A stretch of 64,000 nt of DNA from Deltaproteobacteria bacterium (GCA_017302835.1 JAFLCC010000002.1:248001-312000), one strand, 5' to 3'; counted from the first letter of the stretch, positions 9,556 through 18,818 are shown. Notes: generated from the sequence alone by a model not told the origin. Made by a program: numbers and translations.

Positions 9556-10611
9556 ATGTTTTTTACTTCAAAAAAAGTTTTAGGACTTGATATAGGTACT
9601 AATTCGATAAAAATTGCAGAATTAGATTTGAAGGGTAGCTCTGCGACATTGCAAAATTTTGGTTTTTTACCTACTCCTGTAAATTCGATGGCTCCAGAAG
9701 AAATCAAAGATGCTCACGCTTTAGGATCAGCGATATCTAATTTGATTTCTGAAATGAAAACAAAACGAAAAAATGCTTCGGTGGGGCTCAGTGGCACGTC
9801 AGTTATTGTCAGAAAAATTAAGATGCCAAAAATGGAAGATAAGCTTTTAAAAGAGCAAATTAAATTTGAGGCTGAGCAATATATTCCGTTTGATATTCAA
9901 AATATTTCTTTAACCCATGTGGTTTTAAACAAGCAGACTCAAGATGCCACGATGGATGTTCTGTTAGTTGCGGCTCAAAATGAAATTGTTTCTCAGTACT
10001 TGTCGGTAATTGAAAATGCCAATCTAAAAACGTCAATAGTGGATGTGACCGGTTTTGCTTTAGCCAATATCTTTGAATTCAACTATGGTAAGAAAAATGA
10101 TTTGAATGTGGGTATACTAAGCTTTGGAGCTTCCGTTATTAATTTTATTGTTATGTCTAAAGGGGAAGTTGTTTTTTGCAGGGACATTTTAGCAGGAGGC
10201 ATCAACTACACAAATGAAATTTCGAAAAACTTGGGAATTTCATTAATTGAAGCAGAAACCCTCAAAATATCGGCCTCATCAAAAAAAGAAGTTCCCGAAG
10301 AAGTAACAATGTTTATGCAGATGACAACAGATTCTATTGTTGAAGAAATCAAAAACTCCTTGGATTTACTTAATGTTTCAACCAATGGTATTACCATTGA
10401 TAGATTTTTTTACACGGGAGGAGCCTCTGCCACTTTTGGACTTATTGAATCATTGCATAAAAGCACTGGGGCTATTTTTGAGCACTTAAATCCATTTAAA
10501 AAAGTGAGCACGAGTTCTAAGAAATTTTCTCCACAATTTGTTAAGCAACTTGCCCAATTTTCAGCAGTCGCAATGGGCTTAGGGTTGAGGCAAGTTGGTG
10601 ACAATGATTAA
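9556..10611 (+). CDS. pilM: Type IV pilus assembly ATPase-like protein PilM
   Basis: A 351-residue protein of the actin-like PilM family. It opens with 'VLGLDIGTNSIKIAEL', the phosphate-1 loop of the actin/FtsA fold. It continues with 'VKMPKMED..LKEQIKFEAEQYIPFDI', a very typical PilM stretch, and ends with 'YTGGASATFGL', the phosphate-2/adenosine loop. PilM stays in the cytoplasm and binds the N-terminal tail of PilN, linking the pilus motor to the inner-membrane ring. AAGGAAGA precedes the ATG. It is the first gene of a tight pilMNOPQ operon and overlaps pilN by 8 bases. Confidence 0.93.
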   Translation: MFFTSKKVLGLDIGTNSIKIAELDLKGSSATLQNFGFLPTPVNSMAPEEIKDAHALGSAISNLISEMKTKRKNASVGLSGTSVIVRKIKMPKMEDKLLKEQIKFEAEQYIPFDIQNISLTHVVLNKQTQDATMDVLLVAAQNEIVSQYLSVIENANLKTSIVDVTGFALANIFEFNYGKKNDLNVGILSFGASVINFIVMSKGEVVFCRDILAGGINYTNEISKNLGISLIEAETLKISASSKKEVPEEVTMFMQMTTDSIVEEIKNSLDLLNVSTNGITIDRFFYTGGASATFGLIESLHKSTGAIFEHLNPFKKVSTSSKKFSPQFVKQLAQFSAVAMGLGLRQVGDND

Positions 10612-11239
10612 AGTAAACCTCTTAACCTCTAAACTTAAATCGCAAGTAAATCCTCAGATGACAACGATTGCCTTAAATCAAGATTTGGTGATTACCAAAT
10701 CTGAATTGAAAAACCAGGCACTTTTGAGAATTTTTACCCTCTTGTTTTTTCCAATTTCTTTTTATATTTTTGATAATTTTTACTATCAAGATGAAATGAA
10801 AGCTCAATTGCCTCCTTTGCAAAAACAAATTGATGAACTCATATTGTTTAACAAAGCGAAAGAAAAGTTTGTTAATGATATCAAACAATTTGAAAAGGAA
10901 GGTGACATCATCAGAGAAAAAATTAAGAAAATCAATTTTTTAAACTCCATTAGGGGACATGAAATTGAAATTCATAAATTTTTTCAAAAGTCTTTGCCTG
11001 AAAAACTTTGGATTGATGAATTTACTTATAATTATGATCCATCAAAAACTGAAGTATCTGTTAAAGGTGAAATTAGAATAAAAGGGTTATCGGTTAATGC
11101 TTCTGATGTGCAGAAACTAAGAACAGAAGTTAAACAAAATATATTGTTTAACTCTTGCGAAATAATTGAGCAAAAAACCGTAGATTTTGAAGGTCAAAAA
11201 CTGGAAAGCTTTGAGATGATTATCTCAATGGGTAAATGA
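10604..11239 (+). CDS. pilN: Type IV pilus inner-membrane protein PilN
   Basis: A 211-residue protein when started at ATG 10604, giving the usual PilN N-terminus 'MIKVNLL', which docks in PilM. A single membrane segment lies near residues 44-60 (LRIFTLLFFPISFYIF), followed by a coiled-coil region (residues 70-115) and a small periplasmic domain. In this organism the segment between tail and membrane helix is longer than usual (about 40 residues). PilN pairs with PilO to form the alignment subcomplex between motor and secretin. A TTG at 10595 is the other possible start. It is 3 bases from pilO. Confidence 0.88.
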   Translation: MIKVNLLTSKLKSQVNPQMTTIALNQDLVITKSELKNQALLRIFTLLFFPISFYIFDNFYYQDEMKAQLPPLQKQIDELILFNKAKEKFVNDIKQFEKEGDIIREKIKKINFLNSIRGHEIEIHKFFQKSLPEKLWIDEFTYNYDPSKTEVSVKGEIRIKGLSVNASDVQKLRTEVKQNILFNSCEIIEQKTVDFEGQKLESFEMIISMGK

Positions 11240-11242
11240 GAT

Positions 11243-11836
11243 ATGATTAATTTTTTTATCAAAATAGTTGGTTTTGAGTATTCAAAAATTATGCTTGCCG
11301 CTTTTGTTCTTAGTGGTCTTTATTATATTGGTTCATTTAAAGACACGATGGCTCAACTTGAACAACAATTAACAACGCTACAACAACAGAAGAATCAAGA
11401 GGAATCTAAAGCTCAAGACACCAAAAAAACAGAAGAGAAAGCTATTTTGGTGCAGCAACTTGTGACCAAATTAAGTCAAAATTTGGATGAAATTCAGAAA
11501 AGATTGCCCAATAATATCACCACCTCTGATGTGATTTCTTATATTGAAGGCTTTTCGAGAAAGCCACAAATTCAAATTTCATCAAAAAAGCCCTTAGCCA
11601 CTGAAAAAATTGATATTGTTGAGAAACTCCCTTTGGATATTGAATTTAAAGCGAGTTACTCCCAGCTAGGAATATTTTTTATTCAAGCTGGAAATTTTGA
11701 AACCATTACCACGATTTCTAAGTATAGAATTTCACGAATACCCAGCTCAGATAAAAATTTGTTACACGTGGATCTGACAATTAATGGATACCGGTCCTTA
11801 GAGAATAAAGTTGAAAAAAATAAGGATAATAAGTGA
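11243..11836 (+). CDS. pilO: Type IV pilus inner-membrane protein PilO
   Basis: A 197-residue protein with one membrane helix near residues 17-32, then a glutamine- and glutamate-rich coiled coil (residues 38-90, starting 'MAQLEQQLTTLQQQKNQEE'). A ferredoxin-like periplasmic domain follows, including 'LPLDIEFKASYSQLGIFF', which matches the PilO core 'v.l...G.y..l..Fl'. It forms the PilN/PilO heterodimer of the alignment subcomplex. It lies directly after pilN and ends in a GTGA overlap with pilP. The call rests on both the sequence pattern and the operon position. Confidence 0.88.
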   Translation: MINFFIKIVGFEYSKIMLAAFVLSGLYYIGSFKDTMAQLEQQLTTLQQQKNQEESKAQDTKKTEEKAILVQQLVTKLSQNLDEIQKRLPNNITTSDVISYIEGFSRKPQIQISSKKPLATEKIDIVEKLPLDIEFKASYSQLGIFFIQAGNFETITTISKYRISRIPSSDKNLLHVDLTINGYRSLENKVEKNKDNK

Positions 11837-12402
11837 TCAAATTATTTCTTTTTTTATTTTTATTTAATCAGGCTTTTGCCGAAGAGGGTAAGACCGAAGT
11901 AAATCCAAATCCTAATGCAGCGGCTACGTCCCCGCCTACGACTCCAGCTACGGCCCCAGTTACTGCTGTTCCCTTGGAGGAAAACCAGGTTACCGCACCT
12001 ATAAATGAATCAAAAAATGATTTTGAATATAACGAAAATGAAGGCCGAGATCCATTTAAAAGATACCGTGATCCAAGTCTTATCTTGCAGTCCAAACAAG
12101 ATCCCAAAAAAGAGGAAATAGATCTGGCTTTGCTAAAAATTAGAAATATTAAAACCATTTTGGTACCTGTTGATGTGATTCTTTTAGGAATAGTTTATAA
12201 TAAAGACAACCCCGTGGCGGCCATCAAAGTTAAGGAAGGTAAAACTTATTATATGAAAAAGAATGATCAAATTGGTCGAAATGAAGGTAAAATAGTTGAT
12301 ATTACAAGTAACTCCGTGCTGATAGAGCAATTTAGAAATTTCGATGGGCAAAAAATTTTAGAAAAAGTTGTCCTAAAGTTTAAAAAAAATGAACAGAATT
12401 AG
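11833..12402 (+). CDS. pilP: Type IV pilus protein PilP, with signal peptide but no lipobox
   Basis: A 189-residue protein. The start is GTG 11833, overlapping the pilO stop. The signal peptide 'LFLFLFLFNQAFA' is followed by EEG. Unlike the enterobacterial and pseudomonad PilP lipoproteins, no cysteine follows the hydrophobic core. Residues 20-60 are a Pro/Ala/Thr-rich linker. The phrase 'EGRDPFKRY' (about residues 70-78) is the conserved 'grRDPF.p' motif of PilP, and residues 110-185 form the beta domain that contacts PilN/PilO and the secretin. Without a lipid anchor it may be held by its partners only. Confidence 0.85.
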   Translation: MIKLFLFLFLFNQAFAEEGKTEVNPNPNAAATSPPTTPATAPVTAVPLEENQVTAPINESKNDFEYNENEGRDPFKRYRDPSLILQSKQDPKKEEIDLALLKIRNIKTILVPVDVILLGIVYNKDNPVAAIKVKEGKTYYMKKNDQIGRNEGKIVDITSNSVLIEQFRNFDGQKILEKVVLKFKKNEQN

Positions 12403-12435
12403 AAGTGAAAAGCATTAACTCCTAGGGAGATTTAT

Positions 12436-14598
12436 ATGAATTTGAAAAGAAAAATAATATTTGTACTCGCCTTAGGATATTTTGTGGTATCCTGTTCTTC
12501 TCAACCAACAGGTTCCGATGAAGACTTAGCCTCGGATAAGGGTGCCAGTTCAGAGGTAGCGGCTAGTGATACAAATGCGGATCCCGCTGTCGAGAAACCT
12601 TCTGAAGGTTCAGATCCAGTAGATGAGTTTAGTGAAAATACTCCAGAGAACCCTCCGCCTCCGACAGCAGAGAATCCGCCACCGCAAGAGCCAGCTAAGG
12701 ACGAGTTTTCTCTGAACGAGGCTCCTCAGCCTGAGCCAGCACCGTCCGAACAGCCGATGCAAGACCAGCCCCTCGCAGAACAACCGCCTGCAGAACCACA
12801 ACCACAACCTCAGCAGCAGGAACTTCCTCCACAGGAAACAGCGGCTCCGGTGGTTGTCAGTGAACCAGCACCCGTAAATAAACCAGTCACAATTAAAGGG
12901 ATACAATTCAAAGGTAATGATACTGGCGGTTCATTGGTTTTGGAAGCTTCAGGTCCCTTTACCTACACGACCAGAAAAAAACCTGAGCTCAATCAACTGA
13001 TTATTGAAATTCCCAACTCTGAAGTTTTGGCAAAAGTTTTACGCCCTCTAAATATGAAAGAATTCAAAGGTGGAATAGCTTCTGTGGATACTTATAAAAA
13101 TCCTGGAACTCAAATTACGAGAGTGGTTTTGCAATTGAGAGCTGGGGCGAGTGATCCATTTATTCAGTTGGAGGGAAATTCTTTGGTTGTGGCGACTAAC
13201 GAAGCCACTGAGAAAACAGATCAAGTGGTAAATACAGATAAGTTGGAGGAAATGAAACAATCTTCCTCTCAAGAGTTTTCTTCAAAAAATGATTCGCAGA
13301 GTACAAGTAAGTTAAATTCCTCTAGCGTTTTGACAGGACAAGAAAGTATTTCAGAGTTTTTAGAGAAAAACACTAAATTCTATGGAGAAATTATTGATTG
13401 TAATTTTGATGATATGGAGACTAAAGAAGTTATAAACCTATTGGCTTCCTCTGCTAATATTAATTTAATTACGGAAGAAGTTCCAGTTTCTAAAATATCA
13501 ATAAGTCTGAATCGAGTGGCTTGGGATCAATGTTTAACAGTCATTATGAAAATTAAAAAACTGGGCTATGCGAAAATTGGTAATATTTTGAGAATCGCAA
13601 CTTTAGATGTTTTGTCAAAAGAACTCAATGACAAGGTAAAAGAATACAATGATCGAAAACAGATCGATCCGACAAAGGTACAGATTTTCCCTATCAGTTT
13701 TGCAGAGGGAAGTGACTTGCAAGACAAAATGAAAATCTTTTTAACTAAGGATCGTGGAAGTATTTCCTTTGATTCGCGCACCAATTCGATGATTGTGATT
13801 GATACAGAAGATGTGCTTAAAAAAATAGGCATCATGATAAGAAATTTAGATACCCCTCCGGCTCAAGTTCTGATTGAAGGTAAAATTGTTGAAGCTAATG
13901 AAAACTTTCAAAATCAGATTGGCGTGAATTGGGGGTTCTCAGGACAGGCCGTAAGTTTAGTAAAAGGAAAAGTAGAGATGACTCCAAATTTCTCTTTAGG
14001 GAAAGCAAGTAGTACTTCTGAATATGGATTTGGACTTAATATTGGTGTTCTAGATGTGTTGGGAAGTTTAGCTGCAACCTTAGCTCTTTTGGAAAAAGAA
14101 GATAAGGTCAAAGTTTTGTCTTCGCCGCGGGTTGTGAGTATTAATAATAATAAAGCAACTATTTCTGCAAAAAATGATGTTAAAAATGCTGTTGTTGATA
14201 ATACAGGAAAATTGATAGAGGGGGCGACAATGTCTACAGCCTTAACTTTAGAAGTGACTCCTCAGGTAACAAATGACGGTTCCGTCAAAATGAATATCAA
14301 AGTATTGCGATCCTATCCAGGTATTGCCTCAAATCCTTCGTTACCGGCATCGGCTCCCAAATATGAAAGAAATGTGGAAACCAATGTGTTAGTAAAAAAT
14401 GGACAAACGTCGGTTATTGGTGGAATATTTCAAAATGATACAGCCGAAGGTGAAGTGGGTATTTCTGGCTTAAAAGATATCCCTATTTTGGGGTATTTAT
14501 TTAGGCAGAAAAGCTCATCCAGGATTAATACCGAGCTTTTAGTGTTTTTAACTCCAAAGATTTTAACGTATAATGACATAGAGGCGGTTAAACAGTGA
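12436..14598 (+). CDS. pilQ: Type IV pilus secretin PilQ (lipoprotein signal)
   Basis: A 720-residue outer-membrane secretin. The N-terminus is a lipoprotein signal ending 'YFVVSC' (Cys near 20). Residues 45-150 are a long Pro/Glu/Ala/Gln-rich linker. An AMIN domain, which binds peptidoglycan, follows at about 150-255 ('VTIKGIQFKGNDTGGSLVLE'). The N0/STN domain is near 325-390 ('VINLLASSANINLITEE'), then an N1 domain. The secretin barrel covers about 475-715 and includes 'VLIEGKIVEANENFQNQIGV', 'VKVLSSPRVVSINNNKATI', 'NETNVLVKNGQTSVIGGIF'-like strands and the end 'ELLVFLTPKIL'. It is the last gene of the pil operon. The pilus passes through it. The motor ATPases and pilins must be elsewhere. 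Confidence 0.95.
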   Translation: MNLKRKIIFVLALGYFVVSCSSQPTGSDEDLASDKGASSEVAASDTNADPAVEKPSEGSDPVDEFSENTPENPPPPTAENPPPQEPAKDEFSLNEAPQPEPAPSEQPMQDQPLAEQPPAEPQPQPQQQELPPQETAAPVVVSEPAPVNKPVTIKGIQFKGNDTGGSLVLEASGPFTYTTRKKPELNQLIIEIPNSEVLAKVLRPLNMKEFKGGIASVDTYKNPGTQITRVVLQLRAGASDPFIQLEGNSLVVATNEATEKTDQVVNTDKLEEMKQSSSQEFSSKNDSQSTSKLNSSSVLTGQESISEFLEKNTKFYGEIIDCNFDDMETKEVINLLASSANINLITEEVPVSKISISLNRVAWDQCLTVIMKIKKLGYAKIGNILRIATLDVLSKELNDKVKEYNDRKQIDPTKVQIFPISFAEGSDLQDKMKIFLTKDRGSISFDSRTNSMIVIDTEDVLKKIGIMIRNLDTPPAQVLIEGKIVEANENFQNQIGVNWGFSGQAVSLVKGKVEMTPNFSLGKASSTSEYGFGLNIGVLDVLGSLAATLALLEKEDKVKVLSSPRVVSINNNKATISAKNDVKNAVVDNTGKLIEGATMSTALTLEVTPQVTNDGSVKMNIKVLRSYPGIASNPSLPASAPKYERNVETNVLVKNGQTSVIGGIFQNDTAEGEVGISGLKDIPILGYLFRQKSSSRINTELLVFLTPKILTYNDIEAVKQ

Positions 14599-14670
14599 TT
14601 TTAATAAGAACTAACCATATTGAATCATTGGTGCAACCTCATAGAGGTAACTACTTAGCATCAAGCACAC

Positions 14671-14712
14671 GGAATTAAACGCATGGAATTAGCCACATAG
14701 AATTAGCCACAG
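14671..14712. repeat. Three tandem copies of a 14-bp unit
   Basis: Between pilQ and the next lipoprotein gene, three adjoining 14-mers read GGAATTAAACGCAT, GGAATTAGCCACAT and AGAATTAGCCACAG. They lie immediately upstream of a strong ribosome-binding site (AAGGAGGT, 14715-14722). The array could be a short protein-binding site or replication slippage in a leader; I cannot tell which. Confidence 0.7.
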
Positions 14713-14726
14713 ACAAGGAGGTTAAA

Positions 14727-15377
14727 ATGACAAAGTTAAAAATGACGATGCTAAGAATAAAAATGTTTAGCCTCCTGGTATTTTCAATATTGCTGAGCTG
14801 TTCCGGTTCTGGTGAGGATGCTAGTGATAATCTGAAGGTAGAGATTTCATCGGGAGTTAATAATATTATTCCTTCATCCACGCGTTCTTGTGAAGAAGAA
14901 GCCAAAGGGACTTTGGTTGCAGGTTCGGTTACAAATTACTTTGAAGTTCCAACTCCCGTGATTGTTTGGCAAGGAAGCAAGACTTCAGAGGTACGAGTGG
15001 AGGTTCTAAAGTTAACCGTGGAGTCCGCTCAAATTGGTAAATATGAATGCACCTTATCCTCCAGTTCTTTAAATATTCTTTTTTGGAAACGTGAATATGA
15101 TAAAGACAAAAACGTTTTGGTATCCTCTTGGGATCATCATTTGGGAGCCAATTCCGCTGATACAATTACTTCAACGTCTGAACTTAAAGCCAAGGGGTAT
15201 ACTTCTTGTCCTATAAAGTGTGGCGGAGTTTCAATTAAAAAGGATTCCATAAAGTTTACTGCCAAGGGAAAATGGGAACTGATCGCTATAGAAAAAAGAT
15301 ATGCTGCAGATAATAGCAGTTATGAAGAGTTCCCATTAAAAGTGACTGGCGAATTTAAGGTACAGAATCCATTTTGA
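14727..15377 (+). CDS. Uncharacterised lipoprotein
   Basis: A 216-residue protein with a lipoprotein signal ending 'SILLSCSGSG' (lipid Cys near residue 25) and a strong upstream AAGGAGGT. The mature part has five more cysteines (near SCEEE, YECTL, TSCPIKCGG), which could form disulfides. It has beta-strand-like patterns and no motif I recognise. Its stop lies 5 bases before the ATG of the fused E1 gene, and it overlaps a possible TTG start of that gene. The two may therefore be co-transcribed, though a functional link between a surface lipoprotein and a cytoplasmic dehydrogenase is not obvious. Confidence 0.75.
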   Translation: MTKLKMTMLRIKMFSLLVFSILLSCSGSGEDASDNLKVEISSGVNNIIPSSTRSCEEEAKGTLVAGSVTNYFEVPTPVIVWQGSKTSEVRVEVLKLTVESAQIGKYECTLSSSSLNILFWKREYDKDKNVLVSSWDHHLGANSADTITSTSELKAKGYTSCPIKCGGVSIKKDSIKFTAKGKWELIAIEKRYAADNSSYEEFPLKVTGEFKVQNPF

Positions 15378-15382
15378 GCCTT

Positions 15383-17650
15383 ATGTATAATAGAGCCGAA
15401 GTTGTTGATCAAAATTTTATTAAGTTTGTAAGTCATTTACAGTTTCCCAAATCAAAGCAGGAAATTTTTTATGATGAAAAACTTATAAAACTTATTAAAC
15501 CCACAGAACTTGTTGATCTTTTCGAAAGTCAAATTATCAGCCGTCATTTAGACTTAAGAGCAAGAATTCTTAAAAATTCAAATCTGTGTTTTTACACCAT
15601 TGGGAGTTCTGGGCATGAGGGCAATGCTGTTTTTGGTAAGTACTTTAAACACTCGGATATGGCATTTTTGCATTATCGATGCGGGGCCTTCATGGTGCAA
15701 AGATCTAAACAAGTTCCTGGGGTTTCCGCCATCTATGATGCCATGTTAAGCTTTGTCGCTTCAAGCGAGGATCCCATTTCTGGAGGTCGTCACAAAGTAT
15801 TTGGAAGCAAAGCCTTAAATATTCCACCGCAAACAAGCACCATTGCGTCTCACTTGCCAAAGGCAGTAGGGGCTGCTTTATCTATTTCGAGAGCCAAAGA
15901 ATTAAACTTACCTAGTATGATTCCCTCGGATGGCCTTGTTCTTTGTGAGTTTGGGGATGCATCGGCTAACCACTCAACCGCCGTGGGGGCTATCAATACC
16001 GCATCTTGGATTGCCTATCAAAATATTCCCTTACCTTTGATTTTCATTTGCGAGGATAATGGGATTGGGATTTCAGTTCACACTCCTAAAAATTGGATAG
16101 AAAGTAATTTTTCAAATAGGCCAGGAATAAAGTATTTTAAAGCAGACGGATTAAACTTATTGGACTTGGTTATAAAAACTAAAGAAGTTGAGGCCTATGT
16201 TCGTCAAACCAGAAGGCCCGTATTTTTTCATATAGAAGTGATTCGTATGTTAGGCCATGCCGGCTCCGATGTTGAATTTAACTATCACACCCTGGAGCAT
16301 ATTGAAGCCATCGAGTTTCAAGATCCCTTACTCCACAGCGCTCGGATCTTAATTGAAAATAATATTCTTTCTATGAATCAAATAATTGAAATGTACGAAG
16401 ATTTAAGAGCCAGAATTGATAGCGTTGGTCAGTATGTCATCACAAGGCCAAAGCTTTTAAAGCCAGAAGAGATTAGGTCCTCGCTGATCGCTTGCGATCA
16501 TCCTCGTGTGGCCCCTGAAAAACCATCGATAAAACAAAGAGAAAAATTTTTTGGTAACGAGTTTGCGAGATTGAAAACGCCTCAGCATTTAGCCAAATTA
16601 TTAAATTACACCTTGATCGATCTATTGGCTCAATATCCAGGAGCTTGTGTCTTTGGTGAAGATGTGGCGCAAAAAGGCGGTGTTTATAATGTGACGGATG
16701 GTCTCTATTTAAAATTTGGCGCCAAAAAAGTATTTAATTCTTTGTTAGACGAACAGTCGATACTTGGAACAGCTTTGGGTTTTGCTCAAAATGGTCTTTT
16801 GCCTATTCCTGAGATTCAATTTTTAGCTTATGTTCACAACGCCGAAGACCAAATTCGTGGGGAGGCCGCGACCTTGGCTTTTTTTTCGAAAGGTCAGTTT
16901 ACAAATCCTATGGTTGTTCGCATCGCAGGATTGCCCTATCAAAAGGGTTTCGGTGGCCATTTTCACAATGATAATTCTTTAGCTGTGTTTAGGGATATTC
17001 CCGGATTGATTCTAGCTGTGCCTTCAAATGGTTTAGATGGAGCGAAAATGCTAAGAAGATGCGTTCGAGAAGCTTATGAAAAAGGGCGAGTCGTTGTTTT
17101 TATAGAACCTATTGCTCTTTATATGACAAAAGATTTGCATCAAGAGGGAGATAAGGGCTGGTGCTTCGCCTATCCTGATCCAGAAGACGAGATTGAGATT
17201 GGGGACTTTGCTCTCCATAGCAAACAAAGCCCTCTTGCGGAAGATATTCTTATCATCACTTACGGAAATGGGGTTTATTTCTCTTTGCAGGCCCAAAAAA
17301 TCTTGGATGAAAAACATCAACTAAAAGTTCATGTTTTGGATTTAAGATGGGTAGCGCCCTTAAATAAGGAAAAAATATTTTCGGTCGCAAAAGAATTTAA
17401 AAATATTTTAATCGTCGATGAGTGCCGACAAACGGGATCTTTAAGTGAAGGTTTGGTTTCATTATTAGTCGAGGGATTTAATTCCCTTCCTTTGAGTCCA
17501 CAAATTCAAGTGATAGCTGCACATGATTGTTTCATCACCCTAGGTGTGGCCGCCGCCGCCGGATTGCCATCTCGAGATGAAATTATTAAAAAATGTTTGG
17601 AAATGAGTTTACAAAATAATTTAGAAATCAAAGAAGTGAAGTCAGAATGA
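15383..17650 (+). CDS. 2-oxoacid dehydrogenase E1, alpha and beta fused in one chain
   Basis: A 755-residue protein. The first half is a thiamine diphosphate-dependent E1 alpha subunit: 'GSSGHEGN' near residue 75, 'LHYRCGAFM', and the ThDP motif GDASAN...(about 27 residues)...CEDNGIG near residues 190-225. The second half, from about residue 400, is the E1 beta transketolase-like domain: 'CVFGEDVAQKGGVYNVT', 'DEQSILGTALGFAQNG', 'PEIQFLAY', 'GFGGHFHNDNS'. The C-terminal transketolase domain includes 'VLDLRWVAPLN'. The pattern is closest to branched-chain 2-oxoacid or acetoin-type E1 enzymes. No E2 or E3 gene is next to it. The start ATG 15383 is chosen; a TTG at 15374 is possible. The stop overlaps the acyltransferase gene by 4 bases. 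Confidence 0.9.
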   Translation: MYNRAEVVDQNFIKFVSHLQFPKSKQEIFYDEKLIKLIKPTELVDLFESQIISRHLDLRARILKNSNLCFYTIGSSGHEGNAVFGKYFKHSDMAFLHYRCGAFMVQRSKQVPGVSAIYDAMLSFVASSEDPISGGRHKVFGSKALNIPPQTSTIASHLPKAVGAALSISRAKELNLPSMIPSDGLVLCEFGDASANHSTAVGAINTASWIAYQNIPLPLIFICEDNGIGISVHTPKNWIESNFSNRPGIKYFKADGLNLLDLVIKTKEVEAYVRQTRRPVFFHIEVIRMLGHAGSDVEFNYHTLEHIEAIEFQDPLLHSARILIENNILSMNQIIEMYEDLRARIDSVGQYVITRPKLLKPEEIRSSLIACDHPRVAPEKPSIKQREKFFGNEFARLKTPQHLAKLLNYTLIDLLAQYPGACVFGEDVAQKGGVYNVTDGLYLKFGAKKVFNSLLDEQSILGTALGFAQNGLLPIPEIQFLAYVHNAEDQIRGEAATLAFFSKGQFTNPMVVRIAGLPYQKGFGGHFHNDNSLAVFRDIPGLILAVPSNGLDGAKMLRRCVREAYEKGRVVVFIEPIALYMTKDLHQEGDKGWCFAYPDPEDEIEIGDFALHSKQSPLAEDILIITYGNGVYFSLQAQKILDEKHQLKVHVLDLRWVAPLNKEKIFSVAKEFKNILIVDECRQTGSLSEGLVSLLVEGFNSLPLSPQIQVIAAHDCFITLGVAAAAGLPSRDEIIKKCLEMSLQNNLEIKEVKSE

Positions 17651-18657
17651 AGAAAAGAGTCGTGGTTGTCTGCCCTGGACGGGGGTCTTATACCAAAGAA
17701 ACCCTGGGCTATTTAAAAAAATATGATTCAAAATTTCCAGATTTTATTTCTCAGTTAGATTCGGAAAAGCAGCATTTGAATGAAATAACCATTTCAGAAT
17801 TGGATAAGGCCCCTTTGTTTAACCCTCAGTTGCATACTAAAGGCGAACATGCATCAACACTTATTTACGCTTGTGCCTTTGCTGATTTTTTAAATTTGGA
17901 CAAAGAAAATTACGAGATCGTAGCCGTTACTGGAAATTCAATGGGGTGGTATATTGCCATGGCGGTGGCAGGATCTTTTGGAATTAAGGAAGCCTTCAAA
18001 GTTATCAATACCATGGGTTCAATGATGAAAGATGAGGTCATCGGGGGACAAATCATTTATCCCATCATGGATTCCGATTGGAAAATAATTGAAGAAAAAA
18101 AAATATTAGTTCTAAACTCCCTCATGGAAGTCAATTTGATCTCTGGCTGTGAAGCTTACATTTCCATTTTTTTGGGAGGGTATTTAGTCATCGGTGGGAA
18201 CCAAAAGGCATTGAATCACTTATTAAAAACCTTACCCAAATACGAAAATTACCCGTTTCAGCTCTTGAATCATGCTGCTTTTCATACGCCATTACTAAAA
18301 ATGACGTCGCAACAAGCCTTTCAAGAGCTTCCCCTCAGTTTGTTGGATACGCCTAAATTACCCCTTGTTGATGGCCGTGGGCACCTGTGGATGCCGTATT
18401 CAACTGACTTAACAGAGTTATATCAATACACTCTAGAGCATCAGGTTCTTGAACCCTATGATTTTAGCAAAGCGATCACTTATTGTTTGAAGGAATTTTG
18501 CCCTGATCAGGTGATTCTTTTGGGCCCAGGAAACTCCCTTGGTGGAGCGCTGGGTCAGATATTTATTGAAAATAATTGGAAAAGTTTGAGCTCAAAATCA
18601 GATTTTATTTTGTTGCAAAAAGAAAATCCATTTCTTGTTTCCTTAGGTAGGGATTAA
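17647..18657 (+). CDS. FabD-like acyltransferase with altered substrate pocket
   Basis: A 336-residue protein of the FabD/acyltransferase-domain fold. The oxyanion segment is 'CPGRGSY' (FPGQGSQ in FabD). The nucleophile elbow is 'GNSMGWY' (GHSLGE in FabD), with Ser near residue 99. The catalytic His is in 'HAAFHTPLL' near residue 217. In FabD the helix after the elbow carries an Arg (RG.LM) that holds the malonyl carboxylate. The matching stretch here reads 'NTMGSMM', with Met in that place. By family logic this argues against a malonyl substrate and for an uncharged acyl group. The gene starts inside the E1 stop codon, so coupling to the 2-oxoacid dehydrogenase is strong. Confidence 0.75.
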   Translation: MKKRVVVVCPGRGSYTKETLGYLKKYDSKFPDFISQLDSEKQHLNEITISELDKAPLFNPQLHTKGEHASTLIYACAFADFLNLDKENYEIVAVTGNSMGWYIAMAVAGSFGIKEAFKVINTMGSMMKDEVIGGQIIYPIMDSDWKIIEEKKILVLNSLMEVNLISGCEAYISIFLGGYLVIGGNQKALNHLLKTLPKYENYPFQLLNHAAFHTPLLKMTSQQAFQELPLSLLDTPKLPLVDGRGHLWMPYSTDLTELYQYTLEHQVLEPYDFSKAITYCLKEFCPDQVILLGPGNSLGGALGQIFIENNWKSLSSKSDFILLQKENPFLVSLGRD

Positions 18658-18818
18658 AACGCGTAACACCTGTTTTCACCTTGAGATGAACCCTAAACTA
18701 GAGTTATTAATTCTCCTTATGGCTCCCTAAAAATCTTTTGCCTTGCCTCCAGCCTTGTCTGAATCTAGTTTCCAGCAAGTTAATTTGCAATTTTGCAACT
18801 TTGCAACGTGGGGGAAAA

